A stretch of DNA of 64,000 nucleotides from Muscardinus avellanarius (GCA_963383645.1 OY726557.1:156923201-156987200), one strand, 5' to 3'. Shown: positions 18,801-33,800, counted from the stretch's first letter. Made by a program: numbers and translations. The notes: generated by a model not told the origin, from the sequence alone.

Positions 18801-21800
18801 AAAAGGTATGAGTTAAGTTAAAAGTGTCTCTTTGCAACTCAGTGAGACCCTATATCAAAATAAAAAATAGGGATGAGGGTGTAGCTCTAGCAGAGCATGG
18901 CGGTGCACACTTGTAATCCCGGCATTCAGGAGGCAGAGATGGGAGGATTGTGGTTTGCAGACAGCCTCAGCTACTACTTGATGAGGCCCTGTTTCAAATC
19001 TATGGCCAAAGAAGATAGCTCTATATGAAGATAAACGGGGTACATGAAGGCTTACCCTGGAACTTTTCTTAGTAGTATTAAGTGAAAAACAATTAAAATG
19101 AGTTCAGAGAGCAACATAAATTACTGACGAAAACCTTAAGTGCACTAAAAAAAACTAAACCTTTCCATATTTCTCCAAAAAACTCCCTCATGTCCACCAA
19201 TGTTGAACAGTCTTCTCCAAATCTTTTCTTTAAAATTCCTATACATTTTTTTGCTATAAAGGTCACCTTTACTGGTAAAAGTATTCAATGATTTAAAATG
19301 AATTAAAACAGAATGACAACCCAGTATTATGCATTAATAAGTAAAAGATACATTCACTGACTTCTGCAAGAGCCTGCATTGTAGTAAGTTTGTTATACTC
19401 CTGTTCAAGAAGATCCAGTTTTTCAAGCTGGCTCTGAACATGTGTTTGATCATGCTGTCGTTCTCTCTCTAGAGAAACCTGAAAAATATTGTTAAAATAT
19501 AGCATGACAATAAAAAAATGAAAAATAACTAACATTGAGCATATATCTTTAAGTACATGGTATGCTACTAAACAGCTTTTCAGAGACCACTTTGTTATGG
19601 AGAGGAATTCTAGAAATATACATTAAGATGCAACCACAGGGGCATCAGTAAGTAACTGATTTAATGGAATACTGTTCTTACTATACACTACTTTACATAA
19701 CATATGGTTTTATATAGTCAAATCATCTTTATGCCCTGTGCTAACAGGAATTTACTGCACATATAGAATATGTAAACAGAAATATGTCCAATTAGTTTGG
19801 CTTTGCACCTTTTATGCTGTCTCTGAATTCAACTTAACACATACTTTTTAAAGTTTTCTCCTTCCAATATAGAGTCAAAAATCTGGCAAGACTGCTTTCT
19901 GTATACACTTAAGGACATACTGTCACAGGGCAAGCCATTAAACAATGATAAGAGGTGGGAATTTACTAAGATGAGATCTATTAGATAAAAGCCAAAACAG
20001 TAAGTATCTGAACTTATACACACTCTATCTTCATACAGGAGCATGTAATAACGAATAATCATATTAAAAGAATTTCAAATAATGACAAAATAACAAAGAA
20101 ATAATTTTATCATGAATTACTGTGAACTAATTCTCTTTTATTCACTTTTCTGGGTTTACTGCTCTTAATGAATACATTAACTACATATTAGTACAAACCA
20201 CATTTCATTTCCGTTATTGAAGCCAATTTAAGCTGTCTCTTAGGTACGTTAGTCAAGACATTTTTAGTGGTCTTAGTAAACTGATACTCCTTTTTAACCC
20301 CATCCATCACAGAAAAGTGAGACCAACCACAGCAATAATAATATATTGTTATAAAGCAAATTTGAAAGGAAAAAAAATCTCCGGAGCCAATTGAGATGAA
20401 ATAAAAAAACAAATGAAGAGATACTGAAGACAAATATGACATGAGGCCGTACTGGGAATTTGGTACATAAAATATACAGGAATACCATATAAAATCTCAG
20501 ACAATATGTAATATATAATGATGCATGAATACCATGTCAATACACTAACAAATCTAAACTGGAAGCAGTGAAACCATTAAGCCTCAGCAAAGGCAAATCA
20601 ACAATTGCCTCAAATAGTTGCCCAAACAACTGAGTCAGTGTGGAACTTCCAAGGTAACTCTAAAGGACATGAGCTCACCATTAAGAAAGAAAATGCAAAA
20701 TTCCATAAAGAAAATATAAAGAAGAACCAGGATATGAAACAAGATTAATTTTAAAAACATCAAATACTCTTTTTTTTGTGGTATTCTACCTCTGAGCTAC
20801 AACCCCAGACCTATTTTTTGTTCTTTATTTTGAAACAGGGTCTCACTAAGTTGTGGAGGGCCTAAGTAGCTACGGCTAGCCATGAGTCTGCGATCCTCCT
20901 CTCTCAGCCTCCCAAGTTCTGGGATTACAAGCATGGACCACCACACCCGGTTAAGAACATTAAATACTTTTTAAATGACAGTGCTTGAAGAGATAAAAGG
21001 AAGAAATATAAACTATAGTAATAGCACAAAAAATAAAAATTAGAAGAAAACCTAGTTAGAAACAAAAAATACTGCAACTGGAAAAAGCTCAATAGCATAA
21101 TGAAGAGATTTACACATGAGATTAATTATGAAGATATCCTTTTAAATACTGCTATGATTGCTCAAATACTTAAGTCGAATTTTTCCAACTGAGACCAGAA
21201 AATTGACTAAGGCGAGAGAGCACATATTTCTTTTTATAGCACAGAGCATATAACATGTTAAGCATAAAATAATAAAATTTTGCATAGTATAACTAAGATG
21301 TCCAAAAATTATAATATTCATAATGAATTCAAGTCATAGAAAAAACGTGCTTTAGAACATATCTTGGATAATGATATTAATACTCTCACAAATGTGCAAG
21401 TTATTTAAGTGTAAAAAGTGTCTAGTTTAACAGAACAGAAAAATATTTTGTTAAAATAACAATTGTAAGCCAGGTATGGTGGCACACGCTTGTAATCTCA
21501 GCATTTAGGAAGCTGATACAGGAAGATCACCGTTCTTAGAAAGCCTCAGCTACTTAGTGAGGTCCTTTGCAACTCTGAAATTTTGAGACCCTGTTTCAAA
21601 ATAAAGAATAAAAAGTAGGGCTGGGGGTATAACTTGGAGGCAGAATGTTCCTGGGTTCCATCCACAGCAGGCAAACAAACAAACAAACAAACAAACAAAC
21701 AAACATAGAATCCAGTGTGGTAGCACAAACTTGTAATCCTAGTACTTGGGACACTAAGGAGGAAGGTTTGTTCCAAATCTCGGCAATTTAATGAGTTATT

Positions 21801-24800
21801 CTGTAACTTAGTGAGACCCTGTTTCAAAATAATAAATAGGGCTGGGTATGCAGCTCAGAGGTAGAATGCTTCTGGGTTAAATCCTCAGTACAAAAAACAA
21901 AAACAAAAACAAACAAAAGAAAACCCCCCAAAAATAAAAATAAAAAACAAAACCCAAACCACAATATAAATAAATAAACCTGGAACTTAAATTTAGCCAT
22001 ACAGATGGATATGAGGGTTCAATGCCCTGTATCACCCCAAATAAAAAAACTCTAACAACAAATCTTCAAATTTATATTTTACTTAAGTCTTTAAACATTT
22101 AAGAGGTTCAGAGGCAAATGATTAATTATACTTTTATAAAACAGTCTAAAAGACCTTGAGACTTTTGGCATAACTTTAAAATATCCAACAACTAACAGAG
22201 TATTTTTCCAGTTTAAGTAAAACTCTGCCAAATACAACAGTAACAGTCAATCTGACCTTCAAATGCCACATTAATCAAGTCCCCCAAATTTTAGCCCTGG
22301 GCTATTTTGATGGCATCATTTATCCTCAATGAGGAAAAAAGGTCTTTATTTCAATTAACTTTCTCAAAAACTAGTTTTGAGTATTGATTTGTGAGGTACC
22401 ATACCTGTTTCTCTAAGACAGATGTTCTCTCCATTTCTGCATGCTTTATCATATTTCGCATATACTCCAATTGTTTTTCTAAAAGATTACATTTATTTTC
22501 TGCAGCTAACAACTGGGATGTCAGTTCTAAAATGAATACATGAGAAGAAACAGAAATCAGCTCACCCAATAGGACAGTTTTAACAAGCTGTTAGCAAGAA
22601 AAATATCTACTGGGAATACAATATGAACAGTATATTCTAGTAGTCCTAGAGGCCTTTTTGGATTACCTATAATGTATGGCATCAGCAGTTACTCCATAAA
22701 ATGCACCTGAGTATAATCATAATTTTATATTACTAAAGATAACATGGCAAAATGCTGTGAAGTTTTAAAATAATTATATAATAATTTTGATAAGTTTTAA
22801 AATAATTAATAATTTTGATAAAAATTTATTTCATAATTAAACCAACCTTGATTATGTTTTGATTCCTCATTCTTTGAATTCTCCCTTTCTTGTATCTGCT
22901 CATCCAATACTTTCTTATATTCAATGGTCTCTTGAGACAAGGTTTTTACACTTTCTTCTGCCTGAATCCTTTCTAGTTCCAAACGACGAATTTTATCTTG
23001 AAGATTCTTCAGAGCAGAAAAAATGGCTGTCAAACATAAAGTGCATACTATGAGATAACAATAAATATTGAGAAAGTTCAACTAAAAAAGTAAAACAAAA
23101 TACTAATGAGTGGCTCCAAAAGAGGATCATTCTTTGGGAACAAAATATTAGTCATTATCTCACAATTTACAGACATCTTTTAGTCTAAAACTCTAGTTAA
23201 GAGCCAGAAATTGTGGTGCATATGCTTATAATCCTAGTACTTGGGAAATTGAGACAGAAGGAGTTCAGCTCAAGGACAGCCATAGTGAGACTCTAGTCAA
23301 CTTAGTAAGATCCTGTTTCAAGATAACAATAATAGGGCTAGAAGTAGAGCTTGGAGGTAGGATGACCCTGGAATCAATCCCTAGTATATTAAAGTCCATT
23401 ATTAATTATCTTTATATATTTTGTTTTATTTATAGGATCTCATGTAGAGTTCAAATACTTAAACAATAGGCAAGCACAAAAAGGACTTTCTTTAATCTGC
23501 ATTTTTACATTATTTAGAAAAAACTAACCACTCTGTAAACTCTCCCTCAAGAGTTTCTGATCCTAGACATGACACACATTCATTGTAAAAGAAAAAAAAT
23601 AGCAGTCATAGGGAAATATAATAATCCCACTACCTACAGAAAACACGATCATTTTTGGTTCTTCCAAGCTGTTTCTACATGTGTAAAATAGAGACAAAAA
23701 TACACCTATAATTTGCTTTTCATTTTGCTATTATTTAGAGGCAAGCATTTGGTCATACAATCAAATGATTTTAAATTAAAAGACAAAAAAATTAAGTTCA
23801 TAGATCATATTTAAAAGGCTCCCGAAACAGAATACTATCTAAAGATTAATGTCTTTTGAATGGAGTTTAATCTCTTTTTTTAAAAAATTTTTTATTGGTG
23901 CACTGTATTCATACATCATAGTGGGATACAAAAAAACTTTTGTAGACATACATGCACACATCGCCCAGTCAGCCCCCACCCGATCCCCACCCCATTCCTC
24001 CTCCCCATGCTTGGCTTAGTGGTTGACATCTAGTATTATAGCAATTTATCCAAAATTAAAAATGATAATCTCACATAACAGTTTCATTTGTCTGATACCA
24101 AGCTTTTGATAAATTAAAGGTAACATTTCAATATTTCTTTTTGCTTTCTTTCTTACCAGAGAATATTTTTTTTCTTTCTTTTTTTTAGGTGAAACTATCA
24201 TATATTTATATATTTTTCAGAAAAAAAATCTATCCTAATATGGAATATGGACTCTAGATACACAAAATGATCTCGAAAAAGAACAAAGCTAGAAGATATA
24301 TATTTTCTGATTTCAAACCATATAAAGCTACAATAATTGAAACAGTGTAGTACTGTTATAAAGGCAGATATATAAACCATTGGAGTTAAATAAAAGCCTA
24401 GAGATAAATTCTTCCATATATTGTCAAGTTATTTTTGACAAGGTTTCCACGAACATTGGGTGGAGGAAATAATAATCTTTTAACTAAATATTGTTGAAAA
24501 ATAATAATTACATGAAAAAGAATAAAATGGGACCCTTACCTAATCCCATATACAAATATTAACTCAAAATAGATAAAAGACCTAAATATAAATTTTAAGA
24601 CTATAAATTTTTAGAAGAAAATCTGGATCATAAAACCTCACAACACTGAAATTGGCAGTGATTTCTTGGATATGATTTCAATGGCACAGGCAAGAGAAGG
24701 GTATACAAACTCCCTAAAAAATAAAAAAAAATATTGTATATCCAAAGACAATGTAAACAGAGATAAAAGTTACTGATAGAATGGGATAAAATATTTCCAA

Positions 24801-27800
24801 ATGCTATATCTGAAGGTATATTAATATTCCAACTAGAAATCCTAAAAATTAACAAAAATAAAAGCAAACAATACAGTTTAGAGATAGGTAAAACACTAAC
24901 ATAAATAATGAATCTCCACAGATAACCAGTCTTAGTTGTCTGTTGGATGGAAAAGCTTGTTTCTCTGGTTCTGGTGTGTGTTACCTATTTCTTCTTTGTA
25001 GTTACTCTCTGAGTATTTTCTCTAGTGCTGGTTTTGAAGACATAAATTCCTTCAGTTTCTGTTTGTCATGGAAGCTTCTTATTTCCCCATCTAATTTTAT
25101 AGAAAGTTTTGCTGGGTAGGAAATTTTTGGCTGGAAGTTGTTTTCTTTCAGAGTTTGGAATATGTTACTCCAAGCCCTTCTGGCTCTCATGACTTGGTTT
25201 GGGAAGTCTGATGTGATTCTAATTGGTTTGCCTCTGAATGTCACTTGGCCCTTTGTTTTTGTTGCCTTTAAGATTCTCTGCTTGGCTTCCAGAGTGGTCA
25301 TTTTGACAATTATGTGGCGTGGGGATCCTCTTCTCCAATCCTGTCTAAAGGGAGTTCTATAAGTTTCCTGGACCTGTGTATTGACCTCTTGCTTTATGTT
25401 TGGAAAATTTTCTGCTATTACTTCCTTGAAGAGATTGTTGATCCCTTTGGTTTCACCTTCTTTTCCCTCCTCTATTCCAATTATTTTTAGGTTAGCTCTC
25501 TTAAAATGGGCCCATATTTCTTCAATGTCAGATTCCTGCTGTCGGATATTTTTTTCTAGATTAGAAACTATGTGTTCATTTTTGGATTGATCATCTTCTA
25601 AGAGCGAGATTCTATTCTCCATGTGGTCTAATCGGTTGTTTGTACTTTGAATTGAGGCCTTTACTTCATTAATTGCATCCTTTATCTCTTTTTGGCTCTC
25701 TCTAAATTCTTTTCGAAATACCTCTATTATTTCTACAGTTATTTTCCTGATATGATCTTCTAGAAATCTCTGAATTTCTGTTTTATCGGGTTCTGATGTT
25801 GTGGGGTTGTGGGCATTCATTGCTCTCTTGTTATTCCTCTTTCCCATGATTTCGGAAGTTTATGCCTTCTCTGGGTTTTTCCCTTGGGTCACTAAGACTT
25901 CACTTAAGGTGCTCTGGATCTCGAGTCTGTGGTATCTCTGACCCCACTACTCCTTTACTGGGTTGTATCACAGAGTCTCAGACCCAGGGAGTCAATAGAG
26001 GCTGCTTTAGACCATGGGGGGTGCCAGGTTGCACGTTCTCCCTATAGTGTGATATCTCTGCCACCGCCACTCCCCCACTGGGTCACGTCCCTGGGAGTGC
26101 AGTACTGAGATTTCTCCTCTGAGGCCCGCAATTTGACTCACTGTTGTTGAGTACGCAGATGGAGCTGTAGTGGACTCGGTGAATTCGCTGCTGCTGACGC
26201 CGGTGGCAATATGGCGCCGCTGTCATGCCCTCGGCCGCGAGGCTGGCGTATTTCTTCTCTGGTTTTGAGCTCCGCTCTGAGTCCCTGCAGCGTGTGCTGA
26301 GCCCAGCCACTGGGAGCTTTAGATGCTCCCTGCGCCTAAAAATCTGCCAAATCCCCCCCGGCTGTTCTGCAGCGGCTCACCTTGGCTCACTGTCTGCAGC
26401 TCCTCTCTGGAGCCTGGTGGGCTGCTGAGTGCGTTGGTCTGGTGCCGTCTGGTGAACTCACCGCTGCCGCCGGCAGTAAGGTGCTGCTGCCGCGTCCTCG
26501 GCCGTGCAGCCGGCGTATCTCCTCTGTGACTCAGAGCTCCGTTCTGAGTCCCCCTCCTCTCTGAGGCCTGGTGCTGCAAGAAAAGATGGCGCCTGCCGCT
26601 CCGCGCCGCAGCTCTGGCCACAGCACTGCAGTCTGGTTTCTTTCTGGTGTCCCGTTTTTCCAGCCCTCTTTTTCTCTGTCCCTTGTAGTTACTTTTTTTG
26701 TTTCTCTGGTGATGGTGTTTTCTGGCTATGAAAGACGCTGATTTTGTGGTAATATAGATTGGTATTAAGCCCCGCTTTTCTCGGTCGCCATCTTCCTGGA
26801 AGTCCTCAATCTCTTTTTAATCACTGAGGAATATTCTAAGTACAGCATAAATACTGCAACTATTGACTAACTATTGCTTCTTTTTCTGGTAATTTTCTTC
26901 TTACCCTAATATGGCAATAAATCTGTTTTACTCCTTTTTTTTCCTTTTCATAAATCCTAATTGATCCACAGTAGATACCCAGTAAAAGCCCAGACATTGG
27001 CTTATTTTGGGGGCATTTTTACCCCAAAAGCTGAAGTCAGATATTGACATGAAACTCTAATGTTCAACATTAATTTTTTTCTCAGCTCATTTAAAAAGAA
27101 TAAACCTATAAGAAAGATCAAATGGCTAATTATATACTTAAAAATATACAAGCACCCAAATCCTCAAACACAGTGCTATATCAAAAATTCAATTTTATAT
27201 AGGAGACTTAATAGAAGAAATACAGTGAACTTTAACTTCATTTTCTTATTTTGTAGTTTCCTAATTGATTAATTAGGATCTAGTTGATTAATTTACATTT
27301 CATATCTTTAAGAGTGAGTTATATTAAGCATGTTTTCAGTTATATTTAGTTCTTTTATTACACTTGTCTTCTTTCTAAGATATTCTAGGTGTCCAAGTTA
27401 TAGATTTTGTTTTCTTTCTTTTCCTCAGAAAGGTTTCAGAATAAGACCTTGCTTTTTCTTCCCTTCTATAGCTCTGTCTTCAAGGGGTCAAGAACTGCTG
27501 TGCCATTATATTTAATTTACTCAGAAAGAACCTTGAGTGAATTATACCTTAGGTGGAAAGGAACAATAGGCAATTCAGAGATATTTTCTCAGATATTTTA
27601 AAAATTCATATAGTGGGAAGAGCAACAGTAGAAAATATATTTCTAGAACAAGAAGCAAACTCCTACACATTTATTGAAAGAGAAAAAAGTGACATACTAA
27701 AACACAGTTGTGTTCTTCTTATGAACACTCTAAATTTTATCCTCCATATCACCCACAATATTTTTGAATATGTTCAAATTTAAATATATTTTGGTTAGTT

Positions 27801-30800
27801 ATGTATGTGAATGCATATGCTTTGAGAAAACTAGACACAATGGGAGATACTCATTTTTCTTAAGCTATTCTTCATCATCCCTAAGTATATTTGAGCACCT
27901 TTGGGGGGGAGGGGAGATAAGTTCTTAATTATAATTATATATTCCAATTCTATGTACCAAGTGTGGGATATAGCTGGCATTCAGATGTTTGAATAAGCCA
28001 GGCATGGTGGCACATGCCTGTGATCCTAGTACGTCAGAGGCTGAGACAGGAGGATTATAGGTTTGAGGGCAGCTTTAGTAACAACCAAGATCACTTCAAA
28101 ATAAAAAAAATAAGAATAAAAAGGGATGGGGTATAGCTTGGAGGTAGAATGCCCTGGGGTTCAATCCCCTGTAGCAAAACAAATAAATGAACAACATATG
28201 AATCAACAGATACTGAGAAATCATACTCAGGCCTGTAATTCAAGCTTCTCAAGAGGTTTAGGTGAAGAGCACCATTTGAGCCCAGAAGCTGGAGACCAGG
28301 CTGAACAACACAGCAAGACCCCATTTCAAAAGCAATCAAGCCCCAAAACAAAACACAGAGTTATATGTCTTTACGATTATCTAATTTAAAATATTAGCAG
28401 CAACTCTGTTCTCTTTAACTGTATCAGCAAAATTAAAGCTCATAGTAATTTATCTTTTACCTAGCATAATCAGTAACTCCCTAACTTTACTATAATTCTA
28501 AATTACCTAGAGAGCTTTAGAAAAAAAAGAAAAAGAAAAGCTCAATCCCCAAGACATACCCCATAAAAAAAAAAAAAACCCAAGATATCTAAAAGAATAG
28601 ATAGATTGAACAAAAGCCAAAGATCCAAGAAGATTCCCATATAAAAAATTTGGAAATAGCTCTATTCTAGAAATATAATAAAAAACTAAAAGATTTTCTA
28701 TCTAATTTTTTAGGTATAGTCTGTCATTCATTCAGAAGACTACAGTACATGGTGGGGAACAGCAAACCTAGTCTCAACTAATAAAGTCAGGTCTATTGCA
28801 TGTTAATACTATCATTAACATACTAATACAGGCTTATTGCATATGAAGACAGAAAAAAATGGCAAACATGTTTCATTTCCCCAATCTTATTGTGTCAGTA
28901 GGTTTTTTTTTTTTTTAATCTATTTCTACTTTTTAGCTCACTATTTAATGGTAATTTTATTTTTCAGAGCTTTTCTCTCTTTAGTTTCTGGGAAGCCCTT
29001 ACACTCTCATGTTTCTTCCACTTTTTTTTTTTTTTTGGTGGTACTGGGGTTCCTGGAAACCCTTCTACCTCTGGGCTACATTCCCAGACCTATTTTTATA
29101 TTTTTATTTGGAAACAGGGTCTCTTAAGCCAGCAAGACTGGCTTCGAACCTGCGCGATCCTCCTGTCTCTGCCTCCTAACTAAGCATGGGGATTACAAGC
29201 GTGCGCCACCACGCCCAGCCTTTCTTCCACTTTTTAAAAAATAATTTTTTACAACAAAAGTATGAAATTATATATTAGAGTCTCACATCATAATGTAGCT
29301 CATAGTGATATGGCATGCACACAGCAACTGGTAGACATCTCCACTCATCTCGTTGATGATTGAGTTCATTAGTGCAGTGTTTTTTTCTATTACACTTTGG
29401 GGTTTTAAAATTTTTATTTGCTTACTATTCATCTCCATCTAACTCAGAAGCATCTCAAATTTGAATCAGAATTATAGTAGACATTCCATGAAATACTCCA
29501 CATCTCTCCTGTGTCATAATCACACCATTAATCAACTATAGTAGGAACCCTAAAGTCAAAGATTTCTCCATCTTCCTCACTAACCACATCATCAAAATAT
29601 GTATAAATCTTTCCTTAATCAGCCCCTGGCTTTCTGTCCCACTGACACTGCTTCAGTTTAGACTTTTTTTTTTGGTGGTTCTACCCAGGGGCACTCTACC
29701 TCTGAGTTACATCCACGGCCCTATTTTATTTTTATTTGGAAACAGAGTCTAAGTTGCTGAGCCTGGCTGAGAACCTGCAATCCTCCTGTTTCAGCCCCCC
29801 AAGTACTGAGATTACAAGTGTGCAGCACCATGCTGGCTGCCTAGTTTTTTCTTGCAAGCACTTATAGACCATATGTGACTTTACAAGGCACTTTATAAGT
29901 GAAGGAAGTGAGATGAAGAAAGTCTTCAAAAACATATGCTAGAATCTATATTTCTCCACATTAGCAAACATTAAGCCACTGTCCTTGATAAAGCAGTCGA
30001 AAAAATTAAGGGCACACATGGGATATACATATATAATTTGCCAAACATAACAGTCTGGAATAAAAGAACTTGTATGAATGTTTCAATGGTGATACTAACT
30101 AAAACCATTTCCATCATAAAGCACCATTTTTATCTGAAAGAACTTTTGATACATTAAGGCTATTCAGAGTAGAGATCTGGTAGTCACTTTATTAGAAATG
30201 AATGAAGTGAGCCTGCTAACTCAAAGATCTGACAATAATTGTCACTGGTGATAAAAATTTGAGTTAAAATTAGAATTGTGAGCCAGGCATGGTGGCGCGC
30301 CCTTGTAATCCTGCTTGGGAGGCAGAGACAGGAGGATCACACAGGTTTGAAGCCAGCAGCACTGGCTTAAGAGACCCTGTTTCCAAATAAAAAAGTATAA
30401 AAATAGGTCTGGGAGTGTAACCCAGAAGTAGAAGGGTTTCCAGGAACCCCAGTACCACCAAAAAGAAAAAGAAAAAAAATTAGAATTGTGATAATGCTGT
30501 GAGCTTTAACGCTTCCCAGCATAAAGATGATGATTCTCTGAGACACATAATATTATAAATATAGTTAAATAGGTCAACATTTGGAAGATTCTTATATGCC
30601 AATATATCAATATAGAAACCATGCATGGGTAATAGCCATTCCAAGTTCAAAACACATGAATGGATTTCAATGGCATAATTCAGAGAGAAGATTTAGCTTT
30701 AGATCTAGCCTTTGGCTTGACCTCTGAGAACTTGTCTACTGGAATGTTTTCTGTGTTATTAATAAAGCTGTTTTGTATGCTTAGGACACACAAATCTTAT

Positions 30801-33800
30801 TGAATCCTTCTGCACCTGTCTGCCAGATTTGTGCAAACAATATGATTTATAATGAGCTCCTATTTCCCTAGAAATTTTGATAACTGTGGCTGGTCCCACA
30901 AGTACAAAATGCTTTAACACTAGCCTCCAATAAAAGCCTGAGTTTCAATCACAAGTATCACAAGTAGGTTTTCCTTAGCAGAACACTTCACATTATGTTG
31001 TGCAGTTCATTGGTGGAAGTATATTCTGTGAGAGCTCAGGAAAAAGAACCTTGGAAGCACAAATCTAGATTTTTCCAGATTCAACCTGATATCTTTTATA
31101 CCCCCATCACATTAGTATTTCTCTGTATTCATTTTAATGAACTATAACCATAATTACAAATAGTTCTGAATCAAGTGAATTTGTGTAGTTAATCACCAAT
31201 CATTTAGATGGACATGAAGCCCCCAAAACTAAATATAAAAATTTTACTGTTTTCATATCCCATACTAAAAATAAGTTTTAAGAAACTACCATTTGTAAAT
31301 TTGGTACAGTATTAAAGAATATCCACAAATTGTTATAATAGACTAGTAAAATACTTCTCCATTTCCAACTACACATCTCTATGATGCAGTGTTCACATAC
31401 ATTAATAAGGACACCAATACAACTGGAATGTCAAAGTAGATATGAGAATTCAGTTCTTTTATTAGCTAGAAATAAAACTGCAAATTGTAAAATAAAGCAC
31501 TACCACTCTCCATTCTAAAAATTTGGAAAACAGAATCAAATTAGAACACATGGGCAATAAATTGTTATTAATACCTAATGTGATAGGTAGAATGTATCTC
31601 CTTTTACCGATTACAATAATGCTGAACTTTCCAAAAGTTTTGCCACAGGGGTGGGAATGTAGCTGTTGTAGACCACTTGCCTATAATATAGGAGGTCCCG
31701 CGTACAATTCCTAGCATGGCAAAGAAATAAAATAAAGTAAAATATATGCCAAGATCGTTTTCTCTGTCAGACTCAGTAAAAGCTCCTATAATAGTTTGAC
31801 ACCAATTCTGGCAGGCCATCTCAGTATGCTACTAATATATGTTTTCATTTTTCACATGTATTATAATATGCAAAAGGTTGGAAAATACTGAGTAGAATAT
31901 TCCAACTGTTTTTAGTTATGTTGTTTCATGTCCAAGCATGCTCCACTTTACTGCCATTCAAAATGTACTAAACACATAACCAATGAGATATACTAAAAAT
32001 CTTTGGAATGACACTGATTACAAGTTTTCTAAAGGACTTTATTAAGAAGGATGTTAGTACATTTTTTTAAAATGCTGTAAAAATTTCAAATTTCTTACTC
32101 ATTTTTCAGAAAAAGTTTAAAATGAATAAGAATGCAAATTATAAAAAAATAGCTTACTTATCCCTTTCTGTGTCCTTAGTCAAATTTTACTTCCAAGATT
32201 TAATCGCATAAAGTGAAATAACACAGTGATAAAACATACTAAGTCAACTAAACTAAAACACAGGAGGACGATAGGTTCACAGCCAGCTGCAGTTACTTAC
32301 TGAGACCCTGTTTCAAAATAAAGAAATATATATTTCACATCCATGAAATAAAACAAAAGTTCAGAGTACAGCAAACTATTAAAGGATAAAGGATTAAGAG
32401 AAATTGAAGGGGCAGATTTCTTTTCATGGAACAGAGTCTGACTTTCAGTCAAGCATGTTATCAATAAAGCTCAATTTTTTATTTTGACATCAACACTAGC
32501 AGCTTTAAGGAACATGAAAAAAGAGGGAATGAAAGGAGATGAAGAGAGAAGAAAAGAAAAAAATATGTAAAACTATAAACAAGCTTCTTTTATGCCTTCA
32601 GAGCACAGCTGTGAACTGTCTAAGATCCATTACAGTAGGCATTCAGTATTCACAGGAATTATTTCAAGATCCTCCAAGGCCACCACAGATACCAAAATCA
32701 ACAGCTGTCCCTTCTATAAATTATATAGAATTTGCATGTAACCAAAACATATACTGCCAAATACTTTAAACCATTGCCAAATTATACTTTGTAATACACA
32801 AGTTTAAATGTTATGTAAATAGCTATTACACTGTATTATTAAGGAATGACAAAGAAAAAAGTCCATATGTGATTGTTATAGATGCCAATATTTTTTTCTC
32901 AAATATTTTTGACTCAGACTAACTGAATCTGTGGACTCAGAACCCAGATATAGAGGGCCAACTATACTTCTGTAGTGTTTTTTTATTTATCCAATAATAT
33001 ATACTTTCGAAATGGAAGGATATACACCAACACCAACACTCCCTTAATACAAAAATTACAGGCTCCAAGTTAGAAACAAAGGGCCAAGAGATTTCAAAAA
33101 CACTAAGAGAGAAACATGTTAGAGAAATTAGGGAAAAAGGAGACTTCTTTTAGTAAAGAGTACATAATCTTGACTTTAAAGGAGTATCATTTTAGCAGGA
33201 GAGAATTTCAGAAAAAGAATAAACCATGTAAAGGGCTCGTAAACTTGACAAGTGATTGGTGTGGTAGGCAGAATGAAAACCCAAAGACATGCATATCCTA
33301 ATCTCTGGAACCACTGATGAATACCTTGTTACTAAGGTTACAAACCTTAAAAGTATTAATACTGTTCCTGTTTATCTGAGTGGGCCTATCTAAACAATCC
33401 TATAAGCAGAAAAACTTTCTCCAGATGTGGTTAGGAAATATAGCAGCATAAGATGGGATCTGAAGCATATGAGAGACTTGACCCATTGATGCCATAGGGG
33501 ACCCAAGAGAAGCACAAGGAGAAAGATGGGTACTCTTTAAGAACAGACACTGGTCCTGAGAGATAACAAGGAACTGAATTTGGCCAAGAATTTAAATGAG
33601 TACAGAAGCAGATCTTCCCAAAGCCTCCAGTAAAGAGAATAGCACACCTTGATTTCAACCTTGAAAGACTCTGTAAGCAGAGGACCCAGATGAGCCCATT
33701 CATATTTCCAACCTATAAAAAACTGTAACAAAGTAAGCTTATTATTATTTAAGGTTGCTAAGTTTGTGATATTTTGTTAAGGTGGCAAGAAAACGAATAC

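Larger units (their letters stand above)
23880..26807 (-). mobile_element. L1-type retrotransposon unit with intact ORF1 and no ORF2 on its own strand
   Basis: Flanked by an 11-bp direct repeat aatctcttttt at 23869-23879 and 26808-26818, as expected for target-primed insertion. On the minus strand it reads: a 5' end with a YY1-type AAGATGGCG, a CpG-rich 5' UTR (26807-25848), ORF1 (25847-25002), a middle block (about 24900-24040) and an L1 3' UTR with a C-rich (G-rich on the sense strand) tract (about 24033-23880). The middle block contains a much more diverged L1 ORF2 fragment in the opposite orientation, not the expected ORF2. Its size of 2.9 kb compares with 6-7 kb for a full L1. It sits antisense to nothing: like CEP57, it reads on the minus strand. 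Confidence 0.75.

Noticed and set aside
25138..25590. Sense-strand frames opposite ORF1
   Set aside because: They are antisense shadows of the L1 ORF1 coding sequence.
26319..26731. Open frames on both strands in the GC-rich block near 26.3-26.7 kb
   Set aside because: They fall in the L1 5' UTR, vary with GC content and match no known protein. The antisense ORF0 described in primates was considered, but there is no sequence support here.
31645..31735. Possible tRNA gene
   Set aside because: It has tRNA-like box A and B but is an ID-type SINE, with no foldable cloverleaf and anticodon that I could support.
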